NCBI GenBank assembly: GCA_018907035.1
Contig: JACCIC010000029.1
Span: 3,660,501-3,724,500, forward strand
From: Sycobia sp. Sy_11
Lineage: Eukaryota; Arthropoda; Insecta; Hymenoptera; Epichrysomallidae
Direction of reading: 5' to 3'
DNA: 64,000 nt
In this document: piece after piece, positions 38,219-49,589 of the stretch
Layout of the letters: each line of letters begins with the position of its first letter
How positions within the stretch are numbered: position 1 is the first letter of the stretch
Made by a program: the position numbers and the translations under genes
The notes under the pieces: generated by a model
Seen by the model: only the letters and a program-made list of their open reading frames with translations
Told to the model about the DNA's origin: nothing
Database searches by the model: none

Positions 38219-39151
38219 GGGTCAATTTTTTTTTATTTCATTCCTGCAGATGGTCGGCCTCCTGGACCCTTCAACGTTGAGCTCGATAAGGCAGCCCCCC
38301 AACACATGCCTGTAAGGGCTGACTCATCTCGGACCATTGTACAGGAGTATAGCGCGCTCTGGTGCACTATTCCACCTCCGCCCTCTCGAGCTTCGCACCC
38401 CAACAACAAGGTGTTTCACTCTCTGGAGAAACATCGGAGGAAATCACACACTGAACGCGCTCGCCAAGGCCGTTTGACTAGATCTGGCTAGGATCTAGCC
38501 TCCCGTCTTGCCGTCAGCGGTAGCCAAAGATGTTTCGGGTCACCCAGCACGCAACCGTGCGTAAGCCTCGACACCCAGGATCTCCTTTTGGCAGCTCACG
38601 GGTCGCACCGCACGGCAAACACGGCGGTCTGTCATTTGTTCAAGAGTACCTCATTCTAACCTTCATTCATGTAGATTCATACATTTGCCCTCAAATATTC
38701 TAGTGAAACTCCAATGTCTGAAGTTCACTCATGCATCTATAATTACTCTGCTAGGATCCCTTTTACAGGAACGTTCGCTTACGCTCCGCATGTGTTTTCA
38801 CTCCTCAAGAGATACCCGTTTATAGAGTCTCTGAGCGAGTGTGCCTTCCTTAATCTCTGTATTACTGACGAAGGTCTGTTTATAGGACCTGCAGCTTCGA
38901 TCATGGTCGGCATCGAAGTCCCTATTCAGTTGCCCTTTCGGGTCTTCCAGCACATCATTGCTCCGTGCGTTAACTCATTTACTCTGGGATATACTCCAGG
39001 GATATCCGTTCACTCATAAAATGGCAGCTATCATACTATCTTTTCGCCCTTCCATTCATTGGTAGGAGGAAGTACTCTTTTAAGCCCATCACCCGATCGG
39101 CTGAGAGATGGTGAAATAGCCGATCTTCGTCAAGGTACAGACAACGGATGG

Positions 39152-39187
<36 letters not shown>
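39152..39187. repeat. (AAT)n microsatellite, right half of retrotransposon target
   Basis: A trinucleotide run immediately next to the 5' end of the R1-type element, in the same phase and orientation as 33678-33720. Confidence 0.9.
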
Positions 39188-39189
<2 letters not shown>

Positions 39190-39399
39190 GGATGATGTGT
39201 GTTCTGGTGCAATAAATAAACAGAAACTAATTTTAATTATATATTGGAAAGTTTAATCAATAAAAAGGAGCAAAGAAAATGGCATAAAAAACCTCCACTC
39301 AGTGAGTGGAGGAAAAAGCCTCAAATATTACAAAATATAACAATGAACAAACATACAAGCGAAATTACGACGGTAAATAATTAATGTAAATGAAGAATA
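39188..39399. other. Short AT-rich spacer with perfect palindrome
   Basis: Between the R1 element and the BEL remnant lies a perfect 21-bp palindrome (CCTCCACTCA, G, TGAGTGGAGG at 39292-39312) flanked by A-rich DNA. It may mark the end of a further element. No gene is seen. Confidence 0.5.
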
Positions 39400-40015
39400 A
39401 AAGGTCACCTATTTTATTGCGAGAGCTCTCTTACCTTTATAATAATGTACAAGATTTTTACGCCGGCGCTCAGAACAAGAGGTGAGGGCTCAAGTGGGAG
39501 AGTACCTCCGCATTCCCTCCTAGACCGCGTCGTGATCCCAACGTCATAGGCAAGGCCGACGGCAGCCTCGGCTCTGCAGCCGCTCGGGAGGTCTCTCAAA
39601 GATACGCTCGGGGGCGTCTCTCAACAAAGCCTCTTCGCTTTGTCCACGGGTGTGCTTATGAGCAGGGTGCGCACGAAACAAACCACACAAATTAAATCAA
39701 CGCTTATCAACGCTTACACACTAAAGCACGCGACACGCGGTTCCGTAAAATACAAATCTTTGTGTACACACAAATCGCGCAAAAAGCAGAACACGACACG
39801 GGACTTTATTCAAAAATGCAATGTTCGCTCGCGGGAAACCAAACAAGAAGTGGCGTCGACCTCGAGAAAAAATAGCCACAAATTTATATATCGGTGGTGG
39901 GAGAAACAGATCGGGCTCCTTGCAGACGAGACGCATCGCTGACCAGATGGTGAACCTTTTCCGTCGTCATCTCGGATTTTCATTCGGGCAGAGTGCGGGC
40001 CATATAAACATAAAT

Positions 40016-40145
40016 GTAATAAACTAGGCGTGCACTGCATACCTCGGACAGCTGCGCGCAGTTTCAGTTGCGACGAGGTTTTTCTTTCCGTTTATGACAG
40101 TTATTTCCATCACATCTTTAAAATCTAAATTACGGAGCCCGAACA
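40016..40145 (-). repeat. BEL/Pao LTR segment, 3' copy (direct repeat of 41508-41637)
   Basis: 130 bp nearly identical to 41508-41637, with one substitution seen near its left end. On the minus strand it is the beginning of the 3' LTR, directly after the purine tract. Confidence 0.9.
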
Positions 40146-40211
40146 TTCCGCCCGTCTTCGTCCACCGGACGAACCTATATCTATTCTGTTCGCGTGGGGG
40201 TATTATTTATT

Positions 40212-41507
40212 TTAATTTTCATGCTTATTAGTTTTTTCGCTATTTGTATTTAAAGGGCACAGTCGCGCTACATGTCGACGGAATGTATTTGCCGCCATTT
40301 TGACGGTGACCACTCGTACGTGACCGTCGGATCCGGGGTGTATCTCGAGGACACACCCAAGGGGCCATTTTGCAGGTGGATAGCGATCGTCTCGCAAGAT
40401 CACCAATTGACCGACAGCAAAGTTTTCGGTTGGCTGTCGCCACTTTCCTCTCTCTTGCAAATTTTGTAAATATTCGTCCGACCATTTTCTCCAAAATTGC
40501 GACCGAATTCTTTGCATCAGGTGAAAACGACTCAGGCGATTTTCGGGTATATCAGGAGGCTCTTGATCCGGGATTAAGCCTGCTGTTTCTCCAATTAGAA
40601 AATGCGATGGTGTTAAAACTCTCAGGTCATCCATCTCTGAAGACAAGGGGCATAAAGGACGGGAGTTTAAGCAAGCTTCAATTTCAACCAGAACGGTGGT
40701 GAATTCCTCGAACCTGAGGGTATGTTCACCGAACAATCTCTTGGAATGATGCTTGGTTGACTTTACTCCCGCTTCCCGTATACCACCATAATGAGGAGTG
40801 GTCGGTGGTATGAACGACCAAGTCGATCCGTCGTTGGCAAGCGTAGTAGCTATGTCATTATAGAACTTCGACGCAGCTGAAAACATTGATCGGAGCTCCT
40901 TATCGGCTCCTCGAAAAGTCGTCGAGTTATCGCTGAAAAGATTACGGCAAATTCCTCTTCTTCCAACAAACCTCCGATATGCCGCTAGAAAAGATGCCGT
41001 AGTCAGATCACTTACAAGCTCGAGATGTATGGCTCTCGTAGAGAAACAAACAAAGAGCGCTATATACCCCTTATACCTTCGGTGACCACGCCCTTTCGTG
41101 GAGCGTATTTGAAAGGGGCCCACATAATCCACTCCAGAAGATGTAAACGGGCGTGCCGGCCTCACTCGTGCCGACGGCAAATCTCCCATCAGTTGATGGG
41201 CTAAACGAGGCTTCATACGCTGGTATTTAATACAATTATGTATTACGCTCTTCACCAATCGATTTCTGTCTATTATCCACACATGATACAGTGATGCGCT
41301 CGAAGTTAAGGTTGGGCCCCCGTGAAGCGTAAGACGGTGTGCGTATTCGATAAATAATCTGCTCAGGTTCGAATGGCGGGGTAGAATAGGAAGATGCTTC
41401 CGGTCGTACGGAAGCTCCGAGTATGCTAACCGACCACCGACGCGTAGTATCCCGTCATCTGTTCCTAAAACGGGATTCAGTTTGCTAAGTGGACTGCCTT
41501 TCGGCAA
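40212..41507 (-). pseudogene. BEL/Pao integrase, C-terminal polyprotein fragment
   Basis: A 431-codon frame without stops. Its N-terminal part (VLGTDDGILRVGGRL, LHGGPTL) is the integrase zinc-binding region of Pao polyproteins. The catalytic core follows: GVDYVGPF with the first Asp, LFSDNSTTFRG with the second Asp and a Ser/Asn context, and WSFIPPTTPHYGGIREAGVKS with the catalytic Glu. The C-terminal domain typical of Pao elements includes LTPSHFLIGE and RWPLG-type motifs. It integrates cDNA into the genome when part of a full polyprotein. Here it lacks everything upstream, so I class it as a fragment even though its frame is open. Confidence 0.88.
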
Positions 41508-41637
41508 GTAATAAACTAGGCGCGCACTGCATACCTCGGACAGCTGCGCGCAGTTTCAGTTGCGACGAGGTTTTTCTTTCCGTTTATGACAGTTATTTCC
41601 ATCACATCTTTAAAATCTAAATTACGGAGCCCGAACA
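41508..41637 (-). repeat. BEL/Pao 5' LTR remnant
   Basis: The first 130 bp of the LTR, fused to integrase sequence at 41507/41508 by the internal deletion. Confidence 0.9.
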
Positions 41638-42147
41638 AGTATAATATAAGAAATTTTTATATTGCTTATGACAAAAAAGTCATATAAGGTTAACTAGAAT
41701 AGATAATTAAGAATGTCAAATTAAAGGCCTTACCATTAAATCTAAACCTTCTCAAGGCGTCTTCAAATTATGACTGAAATACGACAACAGTAACAAATTT
41801 TTTGAATTTGTTTAAATACTTAGATAAATTAATTTAGTGAACTAAACGAAAAATGTAAAAAATGTAATAAAAAATGTATCCAATATTTGTTGCATATTAC
41901 TTTGTTTCTTGTTATAGATACACTATGATCAATATTTTGGTCGAATTAGCATACTCCAAGTCCGTAAAATATAAATTCATTAATTTGAAGGGAGGAATTT
42001 GCTGATAACTAGACCTGATCATAATTTATTGTTACTTGTGATCATACGAAACATGGTTCAACTATTAAGAAATTTCTCTTAAATTATGTAATGATTTTCA
42101 TAGCTGAGGTCTTCGAAGATATTGACACATTTTTACTGGGCAACGTA
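41638..42147. other. AT-rich intergenic DNA
   Basis: No gene is seen. The last part, around 'gatattgacacattt', also occurs at about 51103 next to block R, so it belongs to the duplicated region. Confidence 0.45.
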
Positions 42148-42986
42148 CCATATGATCAAATTTGACCCGAACTCGTGCATTTAAAACTCCGCGTGTATAA
42201 TTAATCGGTAAATTTTTTTTTCTATATTACTACAACCTTTCTTGATGTCCGTGTGAAATTGGAGCGCCATCTTGAATGGCGATATTGACTATGGAGTCAT
42301 GGTCCGTTCCCCGAACCGGATTTTTCAGTTTCGGAAAGAGGAAAATGTCACAGGGAGCCAAATCTGGCGAATACGGTGGCTCAGCCATGACTTTCATTTC
42401 GTGTTTGGCGAAAAAATCAGACATAATCTTGCTGGAATGTGCCGGCGCATTATCGTGGTGAAAAAACTATGAGTTGTTTCTTCATAAATGCCTCAAATCG
42501 GCCAAGTAGTACTCCTTATTGACCGTTTGACCGCCTGGAACGGATTGATCGTAAACCACCCCATGGTAATGGAAAAAAACGATGAGCATCACTTTGATTT
42601 TCAGTGGATGAGCGACTTTTCGAAGTTTGCGACGACTTCACGACCTTCACTGAATGCTTTGTGCCTCTCAAATACTTGCGTTCGCGATAAAGTAGATTCT
42701 TCAAAACACTTCTGCAACATTTTCAATGATTCCGTAGACGTAATTCCATTGAAAACACAAAATTTCAAGCAAACTCGTTGATCAACTCTTTTTCCATAGT
42801 CAATATCGTCAGACAAACTTTTTGTGTCGTAAACAAACAGATGACAAACACATACTAATGGGGGGATGGCGCTTAAATTTCACACGAACATCAAGAAAGG
42901 CTGTACCAATATAGGAAAAAAAATTACCGATTCAGTTTACGCGCGGAGTTTAAATACACCAGTCCGGGTCAAATTTGATCATATGG
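42148..42986 (-). mobile_element. Mariner element with long inverted repeats, internally deleted
   Basis: An 839-bp element flanked by TA on both sides (42146-42147, 42987-42988). Its termini are imperfect inverted repeats of about 130 bp starting CCATATGATCAAATTTGACCC. The minus strand encodes the transposase N-terminal helix-turn-helix part (KFCVFNGITSTESLKMLQKC, 42816-42601) and, after a deletion, the C-terminal catalytic end (PPYSPDLAPCDIFLFPKLKN, 42424-42230) with the last Asp of the triad. The middle with the first two aspartates is missing, so it cannot move itself. The paralogous site near 51.12 kb lacks the element. Confidence 0.88.
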
Positions 42987-42988
42987 TA

Positions 42989-43494
42989 TCATTTACGTAA
43001 TTATGACATCAAATAAAATTCCTATATACTCCCTAATCAGTATTCAGAGTTTCAATCTATGTTGAATGTAATTCATTTATTGCACTCAAATCTTTTTTAC
43101 TGATTTTATATATTTTTATTTAAATATTTTTTTCTATTTTGTAACACTCGTTTTTTTGAAGATCATTTATTATAAGAGAAAAAAATTTCATTTTTTTTAA
43201 TAATGCGAATCACATAAAAATAATGGTATAAAATTCAAAATTAATGTTTCACCAAACCAAAGCCAAGACCAGATACAGTATAATATGGTCTTAATGTCGA
43301 AAAAGTAATGTCAATTAAACTGTCGTATTCGTCTTGCATATATGAGTCTTGTAAATAACAAATTAAAAATTCTATATGCAAGACCAAGACCCTAGTTTAA
43401 TTGGCAATACATTTTCCACATGAAAATAATATTTTACTAATATCGGATTTTGCTCTGACTATTGATCATACATTATTCAAAATTCTTCGTTATG

Positions 43495-43548
<54 letters not shown>

Positions 43549-43881
43549 TTAAGCTTTTTACAAAAAAAAATTAAATTATGGGCATTTTTATTATAATGAT
43601 TATCGCACGTATTCTAAGCATTTTTTTTAAATATTTTGTGACCGCGGCTACTGCAGAAGTCCCATCAGGCGGATTTGTGTCTTCATATCTGTGTACAGCA
43701 GAGCAACAAAAACAGACCTAACTAAAAATACAGAGCTTTATCGAATATATTGAAGTACGATTAGAGTGTTTGTATCCGCGTATTTAGCATTTGACCAAAT
43801 TCTAGTAGAGTTCAAATGTTTATACTTTACATTTCCAATGAATCGTATTGTTATATGCATCGTTATCTAACATTCCTCTAT

Positions 43882-43926
<45 letters not shown>

Positions 43927-44200
43927 CGAGCAATGCCTTCGAAGAAAAACAAATTAAATTATCACTATATTTTATCAAATTCTAATTGATCTTTTAATTA
44001 TGATGCAATTCACGCTTATCATTAATTCTGTAAATAGTATAGCATTTTTATTTAAAACATAGTAAAATAATGATATTAATTTCTTGATTTTGATATAATA
44101 TATTTCAATGATATAACAACGAGAGGTTACAACATTTGGGTTCGTGATTAATTTTAAGTTAAGGAATATAACTGAGATTACCCTTAAAACTAACGCCAAA
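42989..44200. repeat. Duplicated block R, copy 1
   Basis: This region aligns with 51120-52150 and, from about 43262, with 55174 onward. Shared landmarks include 'accagattcagtataatatg', 'gtgccttcgaagaaaaacaa' with its downstream sequence, and two (TA)n tracts at equivalent positions. It is the most diverged of the three copies and holds about 150 bp (about 43315-43455) absent from the others. It ends about 0.85 kb upstream of peptide gene 2. Confidence 0.8.
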
Positions 44201-45029
44201 ATGTTTTATTCAAATTCCATGGCCTCTTTTTGTGACATGTTCTCAAAAAGAGAATGTTAACGACATCTCATATGCTCTATTAATTTCTGGAGATGAAATC
44301 TTAAAAAACGTGCTTTAATGAAAATCCTTTACTATTATATAAGAATTAGTACGGAAAACATGTAGAATTTATCTTCATCATACTCAAAATTCAACAAATC
44401 TAGTTCTCGCCGAGTACTACACTTTCATTGAGATTTTCTTTTTCGACTTCCTGTTAAGAAAACAATTTAAATTGGACAATTCTGTAAAAAATTTCGTAAA
44501 TTTTGATAATATTTGAAGAGTGCGTCAGACATCTCTTATTAATTTCCTATTCTCATTTGAAATAGGAAAAATATATGTAAAGATGAGCTCTAATGCATCA
44601 ATAAATTCAATCTTACATACAGCTAAGTTATATTCAATTCAAATGAACCGAATATTCAAATTGTTCGAATTGCACCACTCCCCCATTCCAATTATTATTT
44701 ATTATTTTGTATTTCTACCTTTTAGTTATTATTTTAGTGAATTTCTTATAAAATATAAATAACTTCATGAATAATCTAAATTTGCCTATTGCAAAGATAA
44801 TATTCTAATACTAAGATAACAAAATTGTTGTCGCTAATAGCATACTATTCAATCAAAGCGTGGTCATTATCGTTACCACGGAAATGTATATATATAACAA
44901 TTTTTTCAGTAAATGAAAATATAATATTCCTAAAAATCGTCAAATTTGTTTCGCATTGTGTAAGTATAAAATTAGTGTTAAAATTTTTACAGCAAATACT
45001 ATAATTACCGAATTATATTTTTACTTAAG
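44201..45029. promoter_or_regulatory. Upstream region of peptide gene 2
   Basis: It contains a segment (about 44820-44890) shared with the decayed gene's upstream region (29447-29510), including 'gcgtggtcattatcgttacc', followed by a TATA-like run (about 44887-44898). The inferred 5'-UTR intron ends at the acceptor TTACTTAAG (45021-45029). The shared segment is the best promoter candidate for this sub-pair of genes. Confidence 0.4.
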
Positions 45030-45054
45030 GTACCGAAACGACCTTCAACTTGAA

Positions 45055-45264
45055 ATGCAATCATTATCTTTGGCATTTCTACTGTTTCTGCTCGCTGTCA
45101 GTATTGATTATATAATGACTGACTGTGAATCTATGTTTTATGGTCGTGTAAGATGTAGCAATTTCAGTTTAGATGATATAAATACTTGCGAAGCATCCTG
45201 CAAATATGAAAGGAACGCAGATTCTCACTGTATGATGGACAAGTGCTATTGTACAGGATGCTAA
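45055..45264 (+). CDS. Secreted 8-cysteine drosomycin-type defensin-like peptide 2
   Basis: The gene encodes 69 residues: a 22-residue signal peptide (MQSLSLAFLLFLLAVSIDY, then IMT), then a mature peptide starting DCESMFYGRVRC. Cysteine spacing is C-x9-C-x10-C-x3-C-x9-C-x4-C-x-C-x2-C, ending in CTGC with no residue after the last cysteine, as in drosomycin. The second loop is two residues longer than in the other two. Unlike them the mature part is acidic (counted net about -3), and the gamma-core glycine is replaced (SHCMMDKCYC). I chose this ATG over an upstream in-frame one (44956) because the paralogues align from here and an acceptor AG lies 25 nt upstream. A polyadenylation signal AATAAA follows near 45486. 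The charge suggests a different target from peptides 1 and 3. Confidence 0.85.
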   Translation: MQSLSLAFLLFLLAVSIDYIMTDCESMFYGRVRCSNFSLDDINTCEASCKYERNADSHCMMDKCYCTGC

Positions 45265-47685
45265 GTTATATTTTGGAAACTTTAAATAATTTTGATGAAA
45301 GATCCTACTTTGGCCGATATTCTTCAACAATGAATAGTATTAAAAAACATGACATTTTCATATATATATATAAAATGATGAACACAAGTATGTATAAATT
45401 TTCAAGAGCACATTATTGGAACTATAATTTGTACTCTAAAATAATTCTCTAAAAAGGAGCATATTTATAATTTGTTAATACAAAATAAATCTTTGACTGG
45501 AATGATTTATATTTATACTTTCATTCAGCAAAGTCTATTACATAAATTATTGTTACATTTAATTATTATACATAGTTTGTTGTAAAAAATATATTTTGAA
45601 TAAATATAGAGATAAGTAAAAATAGTGAAATTTTTCTGAAACAACTTCTGTTTACATATTTAACTTAAATAACTTATTCTTAGAAAGTTTGTATAATTTT
45701 TTGGCTCCAATAATTCTACACGAGGTACATATATATACATAACAAAAATTTAAAGAAAGTTTTAACAATTTAATTTAATTTAATTGTTTTCTGTTGTATT
45801 TAATATCAAGAATTAGATTTTTTAACAACTTATACAAAAGAATTAGGACGTCTTAACTTTTTAAGTATTCTATCGGTAATAATTAAATAATGAAATATTT
45901 TATACGATATTGTCAGAAGCGAGCAGAACTTAAAGTCATTATGGTCATAATGATGTAAGGATATAACAAGAATGATAAAGACCATTACAATCCAAAAGAT
46001 ACCAACTATGATTTATAACAGTATTATCGTTTTTATCTAAAAATCGTATTAGTTAATTGAATCCTTCTGATTGCAAAATTAAGTTAACTTGTTTACTCAT
46101 TATACTATATACATATCGTATGAAATATTGCAGTAACACTACGCTGAGTTATATCGCACGATAGTATTGACCCAATATTGCACCTCAGCGATTTGCAAAA
46201 AATTAACTTAAATTAAAAAATAACATCAAACATTATCTGAGACATTTACATCATTCTCACTACTACATTTTCTCTATTTTTCCATTCTATAACAAGATAT
46301 TTATGATCAGATCTTCAATTAAAATTAATATTATTAATGACTTTGCTGCCACTGCTATTTAACAAATAAAATTAACCAATTATCAAAATGACAAAATTCG
46401 CCAGGGGTAGTATATCATTACGATTTATATTAAAATGTTTAATGATATTTAAAGAATTAATAAATTTAGAATGATTAAAATAAAAACAAGAACAAGAAAA
46501 ACTTGATTTACTATTTAGAAATTTGTGCGAAGTCTATACGTCTTACTGAGTTGTTAATCGATAATATCCTTACAAGCGTAAATGACTAAGGAAAGTGCCT
46601 CAATCCCATTCAGATAATCGGATTTCCCCTTTCATCCACCCCCTCGCTCTCGCCCCCCTCTCTCTCCGTCTCTACATATCTTTGCACTGCCTTTTATTTC
46701 TTTTCTAAATTACCAACCTTTCAATTTGAAATTAATAGAGTTTCTCTGGAGCAGGACGAAATGTCATTTATATTCAACGATTTCTCAATAACAGAAATAA
46801 ACATAAAATTATTTTGTTTATATTGGCGTTGAAGGTGTCCTTGAAAAAAGTACTGCAAATCGTGTTACTGAAAATAATAAAAGTTCTCATGTAAAATTTA
46901 AACGTTGTTAATATGTTTTTTTATAAAATTAGTAACTTCTCATGGAATAGTTTATCTTTCTAAAAATGATTAATATGTCTCTTTGTTGCAAGAAGCTTTT
47001 TTAATCTAAATCTATGTACAAACATTATTTATCACGTTCACTGATTTTAAAAACCAAAATAATTTACTTATTAGCATAAAAATCAAAGCGATTGAGTTAT
47101 TCTAATAAACTTTTATTTGAGAAACTGAGAATATTTCAGATATAAGGAAAGCATATAGGCCTTTCTAGATTTCTTCATAAGAATTTGTATACCCCGTTAT
47201 TTGTTCAGCATAGAATTTACATACCTTCCATATCCAAAATGCCCTCTTTGACGACGTACGTATTCAGCCAAGATGATTATGATATATCCAAGATAAATTA
47301 AGAACTTTAAGATTTAGACTAATACAATAATCTTAGTATTCGTGCATCTAAGAAAGTGTCATAGGCAATTGATGCATATATTTAAGCGAAGTCAACTTCT
47401 TGGACGCGTGATAAGAGGATAGTACTTATTTAATAAAAAGTAATATGTTACGAATGATACAGTCAAGCTGAATTGTCCGAATATATATATAAACACGAAT
47501 TCACTTTTTTGACTGAACTTCGAACGTATTTACATTAATAGTTTATACATGTTCGTTTCAGTCTCGTCCCAACCACCTAAGCATTCGGATGTTGTTACGG
47601 ATAGAATAATAACGTGCAAAATTATTTCAAATTATACAAGTTCATATATATTTATTAAAAAATCGTAGAAATTAAATTTTTAAGT
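45265..47685. other. AT-rich intergenic DNA
   Basis: This is the 3' flank of peptide gene 2 followed by AT-rich DNA without recognised genes. A short C-rich, CT-rich patch lies at about 46620-46675. Confidence 0.45.
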
Positions 47686-47686
47686 T

Positions 47687-47689
<3 letters not shown>

Positions 47690-47735
<46 letters not shown>
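47690..47735. repeat. (AAT)n microsatellite, unoccupied
   Basis: A trinucleotide run like the one that hosts the R1 element at 33.7-39.2 kb, here uninterrupted. Confidence 0.9.
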
Positions 47736-47738
<3 letters not shown>

Positions 47739-48116
47739 GTAATAATAATGTTTAAATTGATGAAATGTAAATAGTAAAAACAATTGCGTTAGGATATAAA
47801 AACTAAGATTTCATGTGTATATTTTTAAGAGGAAATCGATATGTATAGATATTATATTATAATGTAACGATGGCGTTGATTAAGTATATTTATTTTGAGA
47901 ACTGTGTGTTAGTATTAAGTATTAAGATTTTTAGTATACTTCTCGTATTATAGAAAATATTAGACTAAAATTCTTTAATAAAATAAATTAACTGAAAATT
48001 TATTTAATAATTTTGATATTTTATAACTATTAAAAAATGAATGTCAATTATAAACAATGAATGTCCTGTCGAAATACATTAATAATTTTTTTATGGTCTT
48101 ACAGTCAAATTCAACC

Positions 48117-48575
48117 AAAATAAAAAAAAAAAAAAAAATAAAATAAAAAAAAAAATAAAATAAAAAGAAAACTAAAAAATAAAACATAAAAATACATAAA
48201 AATAAAATAGAATACAAATTATAATAAATAAAAAAAAATTAAAAAGAAAATAAATTAAAATTAATAAATGATAATGACGCAGCTGTCCTTTTTTATTCCC
48301 CCCGTAGACTAATCTGATAAATTTAGCTGAGAAATTCTTTTATATGCAGTCTACGTCCCAACACCTACCTAATGAAACTGTCCACGTTCGAACTCGCTAC
48401 GCTCTCATCAGCGTATTTTTAATTTATTTTTATTTAAGTTTTATTTTTTAATTTTATTAATTTGAAGTATTTCTTATTTTTTATTTTTGAGGTTATTTTA
48501 TTGTTTTTAATTTTATTTTATTTTATTTTATTTTATTTTTTTTTTTTTTGTTTTTTTTTTTTTTTTTTTTGAAAT
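48117..48575. repeat. A-rich and T-rich arms around a 170-bp core
   Basis: An A-rich AAAATA-type tract (48117-48265) and a complementary T-rich TTTTA-type tract (48419-48570) flank a GC-richer core (48270-48415). The two arms could pair as an imperfect long hairpin. The core contains 'gtagactaatctgataaa' and 'cagtctacgtcccaacacc', which share a GTAGAC/GTCTAC dyad. It could be a fold-back element or two mononucleotide-rich tails. A related A-rich tract occurs at about 4270-4520. Confidence 0.45.
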
Positions 48576-48599
48576 GATTGGCTTAGACTAAAAAATTTT

Positions 48600-49585
48600 A
48601 CGATTTCACTATTATCAGAAGCTAATATTTTGATCGAAATTGGAATTTTACTTATATATGATAAAGGACCACGTATTTATAGAAAAACTGAATCAACTGA
48701 GAGTAATTGAAGCTCCGAGTTTACTATTATCAGGCACTGAAATGCCACTTTCTTTCGAGAAACTTGCCATCGTGCACGGGGAAACCATAAGGTTTTCCTC
48801 AGGATTTTCAAAATCTGTATTTCTGAAATTTATACTTTAATTTAGATAAAATTTGGAAATTTTGAAAATGAAATATTTTTATAGTAGATAGAAATTTATG
48901 AAGAGCTTCAAAAAAACCTTATATATCTGAGCCAAAAAGGTTACTAATCAAAACTTCTCGAGAGATCTATGTTTTCCCTTTGTGTATTATCTCTAAATTC
49001 GGAGAAATTGACGGCGGCGCAAAGAGCAAGCCCTTAAAGGTTCAAACGTGCTGAATGTTGGCCCCATTACTCGCTATCCTCTGTTGGTATCTTATAAGAA
49101 ATTCTCATCTTTATTATTATATTAAATAATTTGAAAAAATTTAAAATCTTGTTTTTGTTTAATCCCTTTTGGTTGTCTCGAACAGATGTATAAATAAACT
49201 TTCAAATTTGACAAGCAATAAAAAAAAGTAAGTTAAAAAAATAAACCCTTCCTGTTATAGAGGAGACCCATCTCGAAATCTACAAGGCGAGGGTTTTTAT
49301 CGCAACAAAATAATCAGCCAGGCAGAATGAATTTAAGTGCTGGAATAATAAATAAAGTCAATAGAAATGCAAAGATCGTGATTCACAAACGAAACAAATC
49401 AATTACAATGCAAGCGTTACAAAGATATTCGCTCAAGCAATACGAAAGTGAAACCAAAAAAAAGAACTTTTAACAAAAGTAACATAGTTAGGCGGGTTTA
49501 ATGTGTTCTGAATATGATAATAAGTTTAAATACATCTTCTCATGTATTTTATAAAAAATTTATATAAAATACTTTCCGAGAGTTT
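48600..49585. other. AT-rich intergenic DNA
   Basis: No gene was recognised. The frame at 48640-48840 (+) has no domain. Confidence 0.4.
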
Positions 49586-49589
49586 GAAA

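Larger units (their letters stand above)
33721..39151 (-). mobile_element. R1-clade non-LTR retrotransposon
   Basis: A 5.4-kb element on the minus strand. It has a 5' untranslated part (39151-38219), ORF1 in two or three frames (38218-36998), an intact ORF2 (37007-33996), a 3' untranslated part and an A-tract (T13 at 33721-33733 on +). ORF order, the CCHC knuckles in ORF1, the apurinic-type endonuclease plus reverse transcriptase in ORF2, and the short ORF1/ORF2 overlap fit the R1 clade of LINE elements. It is bordered on both sides by (AAT)n and by nothing else, so it sits inside a microsatellite. The length suggests a full or nearly full copy. Confidence 0.88.
39400..41637 (-). mobile_element. 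BEL/Pao retrotransposon, internal deletion derivative
   Basis: On the minus strand the first 130 bp of an LTR (41637-41508, starting TGTTCGGGCTCCG) joins directly to integrase coding sequence. An untranslated part with a purine tract (GAAGACGGGCGGAA) follows, and then a second, longer LTR copy starting at 40145 with the same 130 bp (40145-40016). Primer-binding site, gag, protease and reverse transcriptase are missing. The 3' LTR continues through GC-rich DNA, with a possible TATA near 40003-40015 and an AATAAA near 39413. Its exact end is not resolved, and no target duplication was found. Confidence 0.85.
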
